A stretch of DNA of 64,000 nt. It comes from UBA4132 sp037133675 (GTDB lineage Bacteria; Pseudomonadota; Gammaproteobacteria; Methylococcales; Methylomonadaceae). The stretch spans positions 19,088 through 83,087 of the forward strand of contig JBAXNR010000004.1 of NCBI GenBank assembly GCA_037133675.1, written 5' to 3'. Numbering within the stretch: position 1 is the stretch's first letter; each line of letters begins with the position of its first letter. Below are positions 42,337 to 51,963 of this stretch, one piece after another. A model generated the notes under the pieces. It had not been told where the DNA came from, did not search any database, and saw only the letters and a list, made by a program, of their open reading frames with translations. The position numbers and the translations under genes are program-made.

Positions 42337-43425
42337 TTACAAATTTCGTCTATAACGATAATAAGCCGCACACGCGCCCTCAGTAGAAACCATGGTCGCA
42401 CCTAACGGATGTTCAGGTGTACAGGTGCTGGCAAACTCAAGGCATTGTGCGGGTTTGATTAAGCCTTGTAACACATCACCACTGCGACAGGCGACAGGCT
42501 CTTGAGTATTAACAGCTTGCACATTAAACTTGTGTTCGGCATTCCATGCGGCAAACTCAGGGGCGAGCATCAGACCGCTTTGCGGGATTTCACCCAAGCC
42601 GCGCCAACTGCGATCAACGGTGATAAAAACCTGCTGCATGGCGTGTTGTGCAGCGGGGTTGCCTTGCTCACGCACTACACGACTATAAGCGTTTTCGACT
42701 TCAAACCGCCCTGCTTCCAGTTGTTGGACGCATTGGTAGATGCCTTGCAATATATCGACAGGTTCAAAACCTGTGACCACAATCGGCACACGATAGCGTT
42801 CTGCAATGGGGTGATATTGTCCATAGCCCATGATCGCACAGACGTGACCTGCGGCTAAAAAGCCTTGTACTTGGCAGTTAGGCGATGCTAATAACGCTTG
42901 CATCACAGGCGGTACGCAGACATGACAGGTTAAAAGGGAAAAGTTTTTCAAACCCAGTTGTTTGGCTTGCTGGGCGGCTAAGGCGGTGGTCGGTGCAGTG
43001 GTTTCAAAACCGACGGCAAAAAATACCACCTCACGACTTGGATTTTCTTGGGCAATTTTTAACGCGTCCAACGGCGAATAAACAATGCGAATATCCGCAC
43101 CTTGGGCTTTGGCACTGAGTAAATCTTGGTGTGAACTCGGCACACGCAACATATCACCAAACGAACAGAAAATAATATTCGGCACGTTGGCAATGGCTAA
43201 GGCTTTGTCGATATATTCCAACGGTGTAACGCAAACAGGACAACCTGGCCCGTGAATTAAACGGATGTTATCGGGTAATAATTGATCGATACCGTATTGA
43301 ATAATGCTGTGGGTTTGACCACCGCACACTTCCATAATTGTCCACGGCTGTGTGCTGATTTGTTGAATGGCGGCGACTAATTTCTTAGCCACCACAGGAT
43401 CACGAAAGGCAAGTTTATTGAACAT
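42337..43425 (-). CDS. hypD: [NiFe]-hydrogenase maturation protein HypD
   Basis: A 362-residue iron-sulfur protein that, with HypC, builds the Fe(CN)2CO unit. Conserved Cys motifs are present: EVCGGQTHS near residue 38, GPGCPVCVTP near 68, and C-terminal Cys in SCRSGDV/IKPAQC/GACAAYYRYRR for the 4Fe-4S cluster. It overlaps hypC by 11 bases. Length and motifs suggest it is intact, though its partner hypE is broken downstream. Confidence 0.96.
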   Translation of the reverse strand: MFNKLAFRDPVVAKKLVAAIQQISTQPWTIMEVCGGQTHSIIQYGIDQLLPDNIRLIHGPGCPVCVTPLEYIDKALAIANVPNIIFCSFGDMLRVPSSHQDLLSAKAQGADIRIVYSPLDALKIAQENPSREVVFFAVGFETTAPTTALAAQQAKQLGLKNFSLLTCHVCVPPVMQALLASPNCQVQGFLAAGHVCAIMGYGQYHPIAERYRVPIVVTGFEPVDILQGIYQCVQQLEAGRFEVENAYSRVVREQGNPAAQHAMQQVFITVDRSWRGLGEIPQSGLMLAPEFAAWNAEHKFNVQAVNTQEPVACRSGDVLQGLIKPAQCLEFASTCTPEHPLGATMVSTEGACAAYYRYRRNL

Positions 43426-43651
43426 TGGCTAACTCAGCAAAGGCGGCAAGCGTGATTCGTGCTTCGTCTTCATCGAGTATCGACAACGCCAAACCCGCAT
43501 GAACAATCACATAATCATTAACCTTGGCTTCGGGTAAATACGCCAAACTAATGTCTTTAATAACGCCTGAAAAATCGACTCGCGCCATGCGTTGTAAAGC
43601 ATCGTTGTTTTCAGAAACGCTAATAATTTTTGCGGGAATGGCTAGGCACAT
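43415..43651 (-). CDS. hypC: [NiFe]-hydrogenase maturation chaperone HypC
   Basis: A 78-residue chaperone with the N-terminal MCLAIPAKI; Cys2 carries the Fe unit for transfer to the hydrogenase large subunit. The OB-fold strand pattern (ARVDFSGVIKDISLAYLPE, NDYVIVHAGLALSILDEDEA) is standard. It overlaps hypD, so the two are coupled. No hydrogenase structural genes are in the window. Confidence 0.96.
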   Translation of the reverse strand: MCLAIPAKIISVSENNDALQRMARVDFSGVIKDISLAYLPEAKVNDYVIVHAGLALSILDEDEARITLAAFAELANVQ

Positions 43652-43656
43652 AAGGA

Positions 43657-44007
43657 TTATTCGCCGCCCACATCGGGTTTGAAATTATCGGGATTGTTAT
43701 TGTATTTATTCAGAGTCGCAATACGTTGTTTATAGGATTTTTTCACACAATCAACGGTTTGACAGGTGTCACGTTGCTTTAACCATCCCAGTTGTTGTTT
43801 CTTAAAAACAGCGGGATTTTTGTTATCGGTCAATGCTAATTGATACAGTGAGCCTAATTCGTCATCTAGCTGAGACAAATCTGGATTCTGACAAATCGCT
43901 TTTTCGATAAACGTTTTTGCTTTTTGACAATCAAAACTCACCGCTTGAGCAGCACTTACACACATCACTAACAGTAGTAAACTGACTACACGAACAAAGA
44001 TAAACAT
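43657..44007 (-). CDS. LprI/DUF1311-family exported protein
   Basis: A 116-residue protein with a signal peptide (cleavage after about residue 22, SAAQA|VSFDC). The mature part has the DUF1311 pattern: FDCQKAKTFIEKAICQNPDLSQLDDELGSLYQLAL, then KKQQLGWLKQRDTCQTVDCVKKSYKQRIATL, with four Cys for two disulfides. Relatives inhibit lysozyme or are uncharacterised. Its position next to hypC (5-base gap) is unusual and suggests insertion into, or leakage from, the hyp transcript. Confidence 0.85.
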   Translation of the reverse strand: MFIFVRVVSLLLLVMCVSAAQAVSFDCQKAKTFIEKAICQNPDLSQLDDELGSLYQLALTDNKNPAVFKKQQLGWLKQRDTCQTVDCVKKSYKQRIATLNKYNNNPDNFKPDVGGE

Positions 44008-44100
44008 AACTTCTCCTTAAAAAATGACTCTTACAGGTTAACTTGTACAAGAAAACACAGTATGCAGTAAATCAAACTAGCTCTCAACTTTAGTCATGTT

Positions 44101-44484
44101 TCAATTATTTCGAGTGACTAAAGAATTTCTTATTTCAGTTACGTTAGTATTTAGCTGTCCGACCGTTTTTAATAACATTTTCATGACGCTATCGCGCTTG
44201 TTCATGACTTCTTCTAATTCCACAACTTGCTTTTGCAACTCGGTGTATTTCACTTCAGAAGCGGCTAAACGCTGTTCTAAATCGGCATTTTCCAATTCCA
44301 GCAAACTTAATACTTCATGAACCTCTTTAAACTCTTTAAGGTCATTTTCTAAACCATCGGTATTGGCTTTTAATAGCTCGGTTTGTTCTTGTACTTCTTT
44401 ATCCAATTGTTCAATTTCATCTAAATTAATCACGGTCTGAGTATCCTGTATAAGTTTATGAGGGTTACTGGCTATGGGTGACAA
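44101..44484 (-). CDS. Uncharacterised coiled-coil protein
   Basis: A 127-residue acidic protein, mostly one long coiled coil (about 20-105: QLDKEVQEQTELL, LLELENADLEQRLAASEVKYTELQKQVVELEE). There is no signal, membrane segment or known domain. It may be a structural or partner protein. It lies between hypF and the LprI gene, on the same strand as both. I do not recognise it. Confidence 0.6.
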   Translation of the reverse strand: MSPIASNPHKLIQDTQTVINLDEIEQLDKEVQEQTELLKANTDGLENDLKEFKEVHEVLSLLELENADLEQRLAASEVKYTELQKQVVELEEVMNKRDSVMKMLLKTVGQLNTNVTEIRNSLVTRNN

Positions 44485-44564
44485 ACACGTCTATCACATT
44501 ACGCATTCAAATTTTAGTTACATTTTTAAAAAAATGTGATGAGTAATATAAACTTATACGCTAT

Positions 44565-46856
44565 TCATTGAATAGAGTCGCTACAACAATAAGCATAAAT
44601 CTGTCCTAATGCCAAACCGCCGTCATTCGGTGGAATAGTCGCATGACGAAACAATTGATAATTTTGGGCTTGTTGGGCATGGATAATAGCTTCGACTAAA
44701 TAGGCATTTTGAAAACAGCCGCCGCTTAACACTAGGCGGGGTGCGTTCGTTTTTTCTGCAATTGCAAATACCCAGTTGGCTAGACTGTGATGTATGCGGG
44801 CGGCGATTTCTTCACGGCTAATGTGATTTAAATCGGCTAACACGCCCGTAAGTAACGGTTGCCAATCCAGTAATAAACACTCTGCTTCGATTATTCCGAT
44901 AGGATAATGTAGGTGCGGATTTATCCGCACAGTGCGAATGAATTCGCACTTACTAGCACAAGCTTCCAATGCCATTGCTGCTTGTCCTTCAAAATCGCTG
45001 ATTTGACATAAACCTAGCAAGCTGGCAAAGGCATCAAACAAGCGTCCAATGCTGGTGGTCATCGGGCAGTTGAGCTGTTTTTTGACCATACCCTGTAATA
45101 ATTTAAGTTCAGTTATTGAAAACGCACTGAGTAAATCAGCATAATTACCGCTGAATAATTCATCGCCTAAACTGGCATAGAGCAAACCCAATGCGGCACG
45201 GCGAGGTTCTTTAATGGCGGCAAAACCACCGATTAACGGAAATGGGCGACAATGAGCGACTCGCTGCCAACCGTGTTGTGTGATTTGTAAAAATTCACCA
45301 CCCCAAAGCTGATTATCCATGCCCAAACCCGTACCATCCCACGCGATACCTAATACGGGCGGTTCGAGTTGATGTTCTGCCATGCACGCCAAAATATGCG
45401 CGTAATGATGCTGCACGGTTTGCAACGGCAAGCCTAAATTTTTCGCATAGACACTGCTGACATAATCAGGGTGATTATCGCTGATAACTTGTTTAGGTTT
45501 GAGTGCGTAAAATTGGCTTAAATCAGCGATAGTGGCGCGGTGTTGCTGTGCCGTTGCCAGTTGTTCTAAATCGCCTAAATGTTGACTGAGCATAATGTGA
45601 TGCTGATGGGCAATGGCTACCGTATTTTTCATTTGTCCGCCGACTGCCAGCGTGGTAACTATCGGCTTTTTTAGCTTAATTGGAGTTGGAACATAACCTC
45701 TGGCACGACGCAATACTGTTGGCGTATCGGCAATCACACGGATAATAGAATCATCGATCGGTCTTAAAATCGCCCTATCATGCACTAGAAAAAAATCGGC
45801 TAAACCCTTCAAGTTATCAAAGGCTTGCTGATTGTCTATGCAAATTGGTTCACCGTGACGATTGCCGCTGGTGGCTATTACGGGGCGGTTAAGCCCAGAC
45901 ATAATGAGATGATGGACTGGGGATGACGGTAGCATAATACCTAATAGCACTTGCTTAGGTGCGACATTATCCAATAGGGTTTTTGCTTGCGTTTTGGCTT
46001 TGGTTAATACGATAGGTGCGGCGGAAGAACGCAAACACTGTTGTTCTATCTGGTTAAGTTCACAAAGTTGCTGGGCTTCAAGCAATGAACCCAACATCAC
46101 TGCAAACGGTTTACTCGTCCGTTGCTTTAACTTGCGCAATCTTGCTACAGCCACTGAATTGGTTGCATCTAGCAACAATTGAAAACCACCTATTGCTTTA
46201 ATGGCAACAATGTTACCGTCTTTTAAAGCGTTAATGCTTGCCTCTAACGCGTTTTGTTTGTGTATTATCGGTTTACCTGATGAATCGCAAAAACTCAGTT
46301 GCGGACCACAATCAGGGCAAGCAATGGTTTGGGCAAAAAAACGACGGTCATTCGGATTTTGATATTCATCCGCACAACGCACACACAATGGAAAATCACG
46401 CAAACTGGTTTGCTCACGATCATAAGGCAAGCCGTACATCACACTGTAACGGGGGCCGCAATGACAACAGCTAATAAATGGGTGTTGATAGCGGCGATTA
46501 TTGGCATCACACATTTCCGCTACACACGCGTCACATACCACAATATCAGGACAAGCAAACACAGCGGCTTGGTTATCGATATGTAAACTGGGTTTGAATT
46601 GAAAGTCTTGCTGATAAGTGACTGGAATGGTCTGTTGCTGACAATCGCTAATATGACCACAAGCGGGGATGTTATTTCGTAAATCGATCAAAAAATTGGC
46701 TAGGGATTGTTCATCACCTTCAATTTCAATTAATACACGGTCGCGGTCATTAGCAACCCAACCCGCGAGCTTATGAGTTGATGCTAAGCGATAAACGTAA
46801 GGGCGAAAACCTATGCCTTGTAATAAACCTGTTAGGGTGATTTGGGTGCGTTTCAA
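44565..46856 (-). CDS. hypF: Carbamoyltransferase HypF
   Basis: A 763-residue enzyme that moves carbamoyl from carbamoyl phosphate to the HypE C-terminal Cys. Domains in order: acylphosphatase (TGLLQGIGFRPYVYRL), two Zn fingers (CDACVAEM..CCHCGP and CVRC..CPDCGP), YrdC-like (about 200-385) and Kae1-like (HHYAHILACMAEH, GIAWDGTGLG). Its catalytic motifs appear intact. Fifteen codons (CEFIRTVRINPHLHY) in the Kae1-like part are a palindromic repeat at 44909-44953. Because the HypE gene here is a remnant, HypF has no encoded partner in this window. Confidence 0.93.
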   Translation of the reverse strand: MKRTQITLTGLLQGIGFRPYVYRLASTHKLAGWVANDRDRVLIEIEGDEQSLANFLIDLRNNIPACGHISDCQQQTIPVTYQQDFQFKPSLHIDNQAAVFACPDIVVCDACVAEMCDANNRRYQHPFISCCHCGPRYSVMYGLPYDREQTSLRDFPLCVRCADEYQNPNDRRFFAQTIACPDCGPQLSFCDSSGKPIIHKQNALEASINALKDGNIVAIKAIGGFQLLLDATNSVAVARLRKLKQRTSKPFAVMLGSLLEAQQLCELNQIEQQCLRSSAAPIVLTKAKTQAKTLLDNVAPKQVLLGIMLPSSPVHHLIMSGLNRPVIATSGNRHGEPICIDNQQAFDNLKGLADFFLVHDRAILRPIDDSIIRVIADTPTVLRRARGYVPTPIKLKKPIVTTLAVGGQMKNTVAIAHQHHIMLSQHLGDLEQLATAQQHRATIADLSQFYALKPKQVISDNHPDYVSSVYAKNLGLPLQTVQHHYAHILACMAEHQLEPPVLGIAWDGTGLGMDNQLWGGEFLQITQHGWQRVAHCRPFPLIGGFAAIKEPRRAALGLLYASLGDELFSGNYADLLSAFSITELKLLQGMVKKQLNCPMTTSIGRLFDAFASLLGLCQISDFEGQAAMALEACASKCEFIRTVRINPHLHYPIGIIEAECLLLDWQPLLTGVLADLNHISREEIAARIHHSLANWVFAIAEKTNAPRLVLSGGCFQNAYLVEAIIHAQQAQNYQLFRHATIPPNDGGLALGQIYAYCCSDSIQ
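44909..44953. repeat. 45-bp palindromic element in frame inside hypF
   Basis: Two hairpins side by side: GTGCGGA-TTTA-TCCGCAC and GTGCGAAT-GA-ATTCGCAC, within outer GTAGG...TTAC ends. Exactly 15 codons, read as CEFIRTVRINPHLHY between AMALEACASK and PIGIIEAECLL. The insertion keeps the frame. Confidence 0.85.
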
Positions 46857-47002
46857 TGCTGTCTTTTATTATCCATCATACTTATAAAATTCCTCCAGTA
46901 TCGTTCAATACCTTATAATCTGCAAACGCGCTTCACTGTGGGTAGTGGCGTGGCTCGTGGAAACGAGCAAAAACGGAATTAAAACAACAGAGAACATAAA
47001 CC

Positions 47003-48124
47003 GTGAGTAGAACAAATTTTCATAACGTTAAACGAGTGGTCGTTAAAATCGGTAGCTCTTTATTGACCAAAGGCGGTAAAGGCTTGGATAAAACCGCGAT
47101 TGCCGAATGGGTCAGCCAAATGGCAGTATTAAAACACCAAGACATCGACGTTATTTTAGTGTCGTCTGGTGCGGTTGCCGAAGGTGTAGCCCGTTTAGGA
47201 CTTAAATCACGTCCAATCACCTTACACGAATTACAAGCCACCGCCGCTGTCGGACAAATGGGCTTGGTACGCGTATTCGATGATAATTTTCAGCAACACA
47301 AACTTCATGCTGCTCAAGTGTTATTAACGCATGACGACTTGGCGAATAGACAACGTTATTTGAATGCGCGTAGCACTCTATTAACCTTGCTGAAATTTGG
47401 CGCAGTCCCCGTGATTAATGAAAATGACACCGTGGCTACCGAAGAAATTCGCTTCGGTGATAACGACACTCTCGCCGCGTTGGTTGCTAATTTAGTCGAA
47501 GCAGATTTGTTGATTATTTTGACCGATCAAAAAGGTTTATACACAGGAGATCCTAGCATTTTTCCCGATGCTACTCTAATTTCTGAAATCAGCGTCAATG
47601 ATGATCGCTTAAACAGTATGGCAGGTGATAGCCGTAGCGGATTAGGACGCGGCGGAATGTCCACCAAAGTCAGAGCCGCACGTTTAGCTGCAAGGTCTGG
47701 CGCGGCAACCATCGTAGTTGCAGGCGCGGCTGAACACGTCATTACCGAAGTTATTGCAGGAGCAGTTGTAGGCACCCATTTCTTACCCGACATAGAACCT
47801 TTCGCAGCAAGAAAACGCTGGTTGGCAGGACAATTGCAAGTTAAAGGACAAGTCGTATTGGATGCTGGCGCGGTGAACGTCTTACAAAACGAAGGTAAAA
47901 GCTTGCTTGCTGTCGGCGTTAAAAGCGTGTCAGGCACATTTGAACGCGGCGAATTAGTGGCTTGTTTAAATGAAAGCGGCATAGAAATAGCGCGAGGACT
48001 CATCAATTACAGCCACACCGACACCCGTTTGATTGCAGGGAAAAGCAGTAGCGAATTTGAAAAAATATTGGGTTATGCCGATGATTCCGAATTAATACAC
48101 CGCGACAATATGGTGTTGGTGTAG
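47003..48124 (+). CDS. proB: Glutamate 5-kinase ProB with PUA domain
   Basis: The first enzyme of proline synthesis, 373 residues. The amino acid kinase domain shows VVKIGSSLLTKGGKG, ILVSSGAVAEGVARLG, NENDTVATEEIRFGDNDTLAA and GRGGMSTKVRAA. The C-terminal PUA domain (from about 280, KGQVVLDAGAVNVLQNEGKSLLAVGV) is present. It is not followed by proA; obgE, its frequent neighbour, is absent. Divergent from hypF with 146 bases between. Confidence 0.96.
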   Translation: MSRTNFHNVKRVVVKIGSSLLTKGGKGLDKTAIAEWVSQMAVLKHQDIDVILVSSGAVAEGVARLGLKSRPITLHELQATAAVGQMGLVRVFDDNFQQHKLHAAQVLLTHDDLANRQRYLNARSTLLTLLKFGAVPVINENDTVATEEIRFGDNDTLAALVANLVEADLLIILTDQKGLYTGDPSIFPDATLISEISVNDDRLNSMAGDSRSGLGRGGMSTKVRAARLAARSGAATIVVAGAAEHVITEVIAGAVVGTHFLPDIEPFAARKRWLAGQLQVKGQVVLDAGAVNVLQNEGKSLLAVGVKSVSGTFERGELVACLNESGIEIARGLINYSHTDTRLIAGKSSSEFEKILGYADDSELIHRDNMVLV

Positions 48125-48159
48125 GGTGGTGTATTAAATCTGTGATTTTTGCTTTTAAG

Positions 48160-48195
48160 AATGACTGCCAGTCCTTTAAAGGACTGGCAGTCATT
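48160..48195. repeat. Perfect 36-bp palindrome (family B), copy 1
   Basis: AATGACTGCCAGTCCTTT followed by its exact complement, 35 bases after the proB stop. Related copies: 60013-60042 (one mismatch), half copy 62422-62440, short form 55446-55461. All lie just downstream of a gene or next to other repeats. Confidence 0.92.
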
Positions 48196-48247
48196 AAATG
48201 GCTTAACCCGCTACCAGCCAGTCACTAAATTTTGATAACAAACATTC

Positions 48248-51200
48248 ATGCACAATAACTACTTCGATTCTGCGCACACTGAATTATTCCAAGGTATTAA
48301 CCTGATAGAAGCCAGTGCGGGTACGGGTAAAACCTATGCAATCGCCATGCTGGTGTTGCGCTTTGTGGTGGAACAGGATTTAGGTATAGAAAAAATATTG
48401 GTAGTGACTTTTACCAAAGCGGCGACCGAAGAACTCAGAGATCGAGTGCGTAGTCGTTTAGCAGAAACTAGACGGATACTGAACGCGCTTGATAGTGAAA
48501 ACAACGACCAAGGTATCGTGAATTGGTTGAATGAACTGACAATTGAACCAGAGTTAATCAAGCAACGCCTGAATAAGGCGTTATTAGACATCGATCAAGC
48601 CAGTATTTTTACTATTCACAGTTTTTGCCAACGAGTATTGCGTGAACACGCGTTGGAAAGTGGGCAGTTATTTGATGCTGAATTAACCGATGATTTAGCC
48701 AGTATTAAACAAGCGTGCGTTGATGATTTTTGGCGCAAACAGCTTTATAGCCGTAGTCAATGGCAGTTTGCGGTATTGACTTCGGATTATTCAACGCCTG
48801 ACGCTTTGTTGGCTAGTATTAATGGAATTGTCGATCATGTGCTTGTGTATCCAGATTATCAGGATTTAGATGAGGTGTTGCAGGTATTAGAACGCATAGT
48901 GGATGATGCAAAAGTCGCGCTAAGTGCTTTTTCAAATTCGTTACAAGCAGGTTTTAAGGATGAAAAATTTAATGCTAGTTATTGCAGTGCTTATAAAGCC
49001 TCGTATCCCCTATTAAACGACTGGTTACATGGACGTAGCACACAAATTCCTGATGCTAAAAGTTTGGCTTTATTCACTCATGATGGTTTACAAGCGGGAT
49101 TAAATGGTAATAAATTTAGAGTCTCAAAAACCCAAACTTCCATAGAACGTAAAACCGAATACCTCGCTCAGTTGGTCATTGATACCGAGCCTTTTGACGC
49201 GCTTGCTAATGCTGTCCAGCAAGTGACTTTAGTATTGCGCCGCTCGTTATTAGAAACGCTACGCGCTGACTTGGATAAGCGATTACAGCAACTGAATGTA
49301 TTGTCGTTTGATAATTTAATTACTCGTTTATCTGACGCATTAACAGGCGATAAAGCTGATTTACTTGCCAACGAATTGCGTGAGCGTTTTGCTGCCGCGT
49401 TGATTGATGAATTTCAAGACACCGATAATAGCCAATGGGCTATTTTTTCCACCGTGTTTGGAGTGGACAGCCATTTTTTATATTTAATTGGTGATCCCAA
49501 ACAGGCGATTTATAAATTTCGCGGTGCAGATATTTTTTCTTATCTGGCTGCACAAAAACAAGCCGATTATCACTTTACCTTAGGAAAAAACTGGCGTTCA
49601 CATCCGCGATTAGTTGAGGCGGTGAACGCGCTGTTTCAACGCGATAATCCGTTTATATTGGATGAATTAGCATTTCATGCAGTTGAACCCGCTAAATCAG
49701 CAAGCGATGGTGAATTGCATTACCGTCCAAAACTTGTTTTGGACTCCAGCCCAGTTGCGCCGATGGTGTTATGGCAATTATCACCTAGCGATAGCAAAAC
49801 AGGCTATTGGGGAAAAAGCGATGCTGAAAAAGAAATTCGTATCGCGGTGTGCAATGAAATTGTCGAATTACTGCAATCCTATCAATTACAGCCCAAGAAT
49901 CAGAACGTACAACCCCAAGACATAGCCATATTGGTTAGAAGCAATAAACAAGCGCAAGATTATCAAATCGCCTTGCGTGACGTGGGCGTACCTGCGGTGT
50001 TGAACAGCGTGGAGTCTATTTTTACTAGCCCAGAAGCGCGTGAACTTCATACGCTATTGCAGGCAGTAGCCAATTCTAGTGATAGTGCCTTACTGAAACA
50101 AGCCTTAACCTTGCACTGGTTTGCCTTGGATTTGCAACGTTTGTACGCGCTGTTTAATGACGAAACTGCATTAGATGAATGGATGGCGCGGTTTTTAAGT
50201 TATTACCAAGACTGGCAAAAACTGGGCTTAATGGCGATGATGCAACGCTTGCTTACTCAAGAAAAAATCCGCTTACAGCTTGCCAATACCACCCAAGTAG
50301 AACGGCAGTTAACCAATATCTACCATCTGATTGAACTGGTACATCAAGCAGCTATCAATGACCATCTCGGCATTAATAAAACACTGGATTGGTTGCAAGC
50401 GGCTATACATAAAGACAGTGCCTCCGAAGCCCAGCAATTACGGCTGGAAAGTGATGATGATGCGGTGCAGATTGTTACGATGCACCGTTCTAAAGGACTG
50501 GAATATCCTATCGTGTTCTGTCCTTGTCTTGGACAACACAATGATCATTTACACAGCGAGCGTGAATTAATCACCTGTCATGACACTGGCAAAATAATCG
50601 TTGATTTGGGTTCACAGTATTTTGAGCAACACCGCCAACAAGCCATTATCGAAGAACACGCGGAAGATGTGCGCTTATTTTATGTAGCAGTCACTCGTGC
50701 TAAATACCGCTGTTATATTACTTGGGCGAATGTGCGTTCAGAAAACAAACCGAATGCGTCGGCGTTGGCATCGCTAATGGATTTTGCTGACGGTGATTTT
50801 GTTCAGCAACAAGACAAGTTGCAAAGTTTTGAGCAAGCACAACCGCAAAGTTTCGTTTATCAGCTATTAGAAGCGGTCAATGAACCGACAGGAAGTTATA
50901 AAAAACAGCAAAAAACAGTTTCATTACGCGGCAACCAACGGCTACGAACGTCTTTATATAGCTACTGGCAAATGAGCAGTTATACCGCCCTATCTGCATT
51001 AAGCGAACATAGCGCACCAGAATTGCCCGAAGATAAAGCCCGCGAACAAATCGAGTTATCCACGCCGCGACTCCTCACGGCTAAAGATTTACCCAAAGGT
51101 GCGCATACAGGCAACGCGGTTCATGATTTGCTAGAAAATAATGCGTTTAGTGCGTTGGCACAACGTAAAGGCAGTATCACCTTACGCGAAAAAGCCTGTC

Positions 51201-51772
51201 AACGTTATAGCTTAAAACTTGACCGTCCTGAATTACTCGATGATCTATTGGAAAAGGTAGTGAAAACACCGTTATCGAATAATGATCCAGATTTTTGTTT
51301 AATGAATTTATCAGAATCTCAATGCTTAAAAGAAATGCCATTTTATTTAGCTATGCAGGAAATAAATGTTCAAAAAATCAATGATATTTTGCAAGCTACG
51401 CCTGCTTATCAAGTGTTAAGCAGTAAAATAATGTGCGGTTATTTAACGGGGTTTATCGATCTGATTTGTGAATACCAAGGGCGTTATTATGTAATGGATT
51501 ATAAAACTAATTTCTTAACTGACTACGATGACGGCAATTTAACCCTCGCTATGCGTGAACATAATTACGGTTTGCAGTATTGGCTTTATACTGTGGTACT
51601 GCATCGGTATTTACAAAACCGCCTGCCTAATTATGACTACGAACAACATTTTGGCGGTGTGCGTTATTTGTTCGTGCGTGGTATGTTTCCCGATGTCCCC
51701 ATGAGCGGCGTTTATCATGATAAACCCGATTATCAGCGCATCAATCAGTTACTAATGTTGTTCGGTGAATAA
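48248..51772 (+). CDS. recB: Exodeoxyribonuclease V beta subunit RecB
   Basis: An 1174-residue helicase-nuclease. UvrD-like motifs: EASAGTGKTYAIAMLVLRFV (Walker A), LIDEFQDTD (Walker B), IGDPKQAIYKFRGADIF, and VTMHRSKGLEYPIVFCP; the C-terminal nuclease motif is TGFIDLICEYQGRYYVMDYKTN. It initiates recombination repair with RecC and RecD. Neither recC nor recD is adjacent: it lies between proB and clpS. Length matches E. coli RecB (1180). Confidence 0.95.
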   Translation: MHNNYFDSAHTELFQGINLIEASAGTGKTYAIAMLVLRFVVEQDLGIEKILVVTFTKAATEELRDRVRSRLAETRRILNALDSENNDQGIVNWLNELTIEPELIKQRLNKALLDIDQASIFTIHSFCQRVLREHALESGQLFDAELTDDLASIKQACVDDFWRKQLYSRSQWQFAVLTSDYSTPDALLASINGIVDHVLVYPDYQDLDEVLQVLERIVDDAKVALSAFSNSLQAGFKDEKFNASYCSAYKASYPLLNDWLHGRSTQIPDAKSLALFTHDGLQAGLNGNKFRVSKTQTSIERKTEYLAQLVIDTEPFDALANAVQQVTLVLRRSLLETLRADLDKRLQQLNVLSFDNLITRLSDALTGDKADLLANELRERFAAALIDEFQDTDNSQWAIFSTVFGVDSHFLYLIGDPKQAIYKFRGADIFSYLAAQKQADYHFTLGKNWRSHPRLVEAVNALFQRDNPFILDELAFHAVEPAKSASDGELHYRPKLVLDSSPVAPMVLWQLSPSDSKTGYWGKSDAEKEIRIAVCNEIVELLQSYQLQPKNQNVQPQDIAILVRSNKQAQDYQIALRDVGVPAVLNSVESIFTSPEARELHTLLQAVANSSDSALLKQALTLHWFALDLQRLYALFNDETALDEWMARFLSYYQDWQKLGLMAMMQRLLTQEKIRLQLANTTQVERQLTNIYHLIELVHQAAINDHLGINKTLDWLQAAIHKDSASEAQQLRLESDDDAVQIVTMHRSKGLEYPIVFCPCLGQHNDHLHSERELITCHDTGKIIVDLGSQYFEQHRQQAIIEEHAEDVRLFYVAVTRAKYRCYITWANVRSENKPNASALASLMDFADGDFVQQQDKLQSFEQAQPQSFVYQLLEAVNEPTGSYKKQQKTVSLRGNQRLRTSLYSYWQMSSYTALSALSEHSAPELPEDKAREQIELSTPRLLTAKDLPKGAHTGNAVHDLLENNAFSALAQRKGSITLREKACQRYSLKLDRPELLDDLLEKVVKTPLSNNDPDFCLMNLSESQCLKEMPFYLAMQEINVQKINDILQATPAYQVLSSKIMCGYLTGFIDLICEYQGRYYVMDYKTNFLTDYDDGNLTLAMREHNYGLQYWLYTVVLHRYLQNRLPNYDYEQHFGGVRYLFVRGMFPDVPMSGVYHDKPDYQRINQLLMLFGE

Positions 51773-51963
51773 AATATTTTCATGCCAAAAAAGTTTTTTC
51801 TGAGTAACTATAACTCTTTAATACAAGGTTTTACACCTCCTTCTTAATGTAATTAGCGCATTTATAATACTTTCTTTGCACTCTACTAAGTAGATTTATG
51901 CTTGAATTACACTACTATTGGCATTATGTTAGTGCCGTTAACATACTTTGTGTAGCAGTAACT

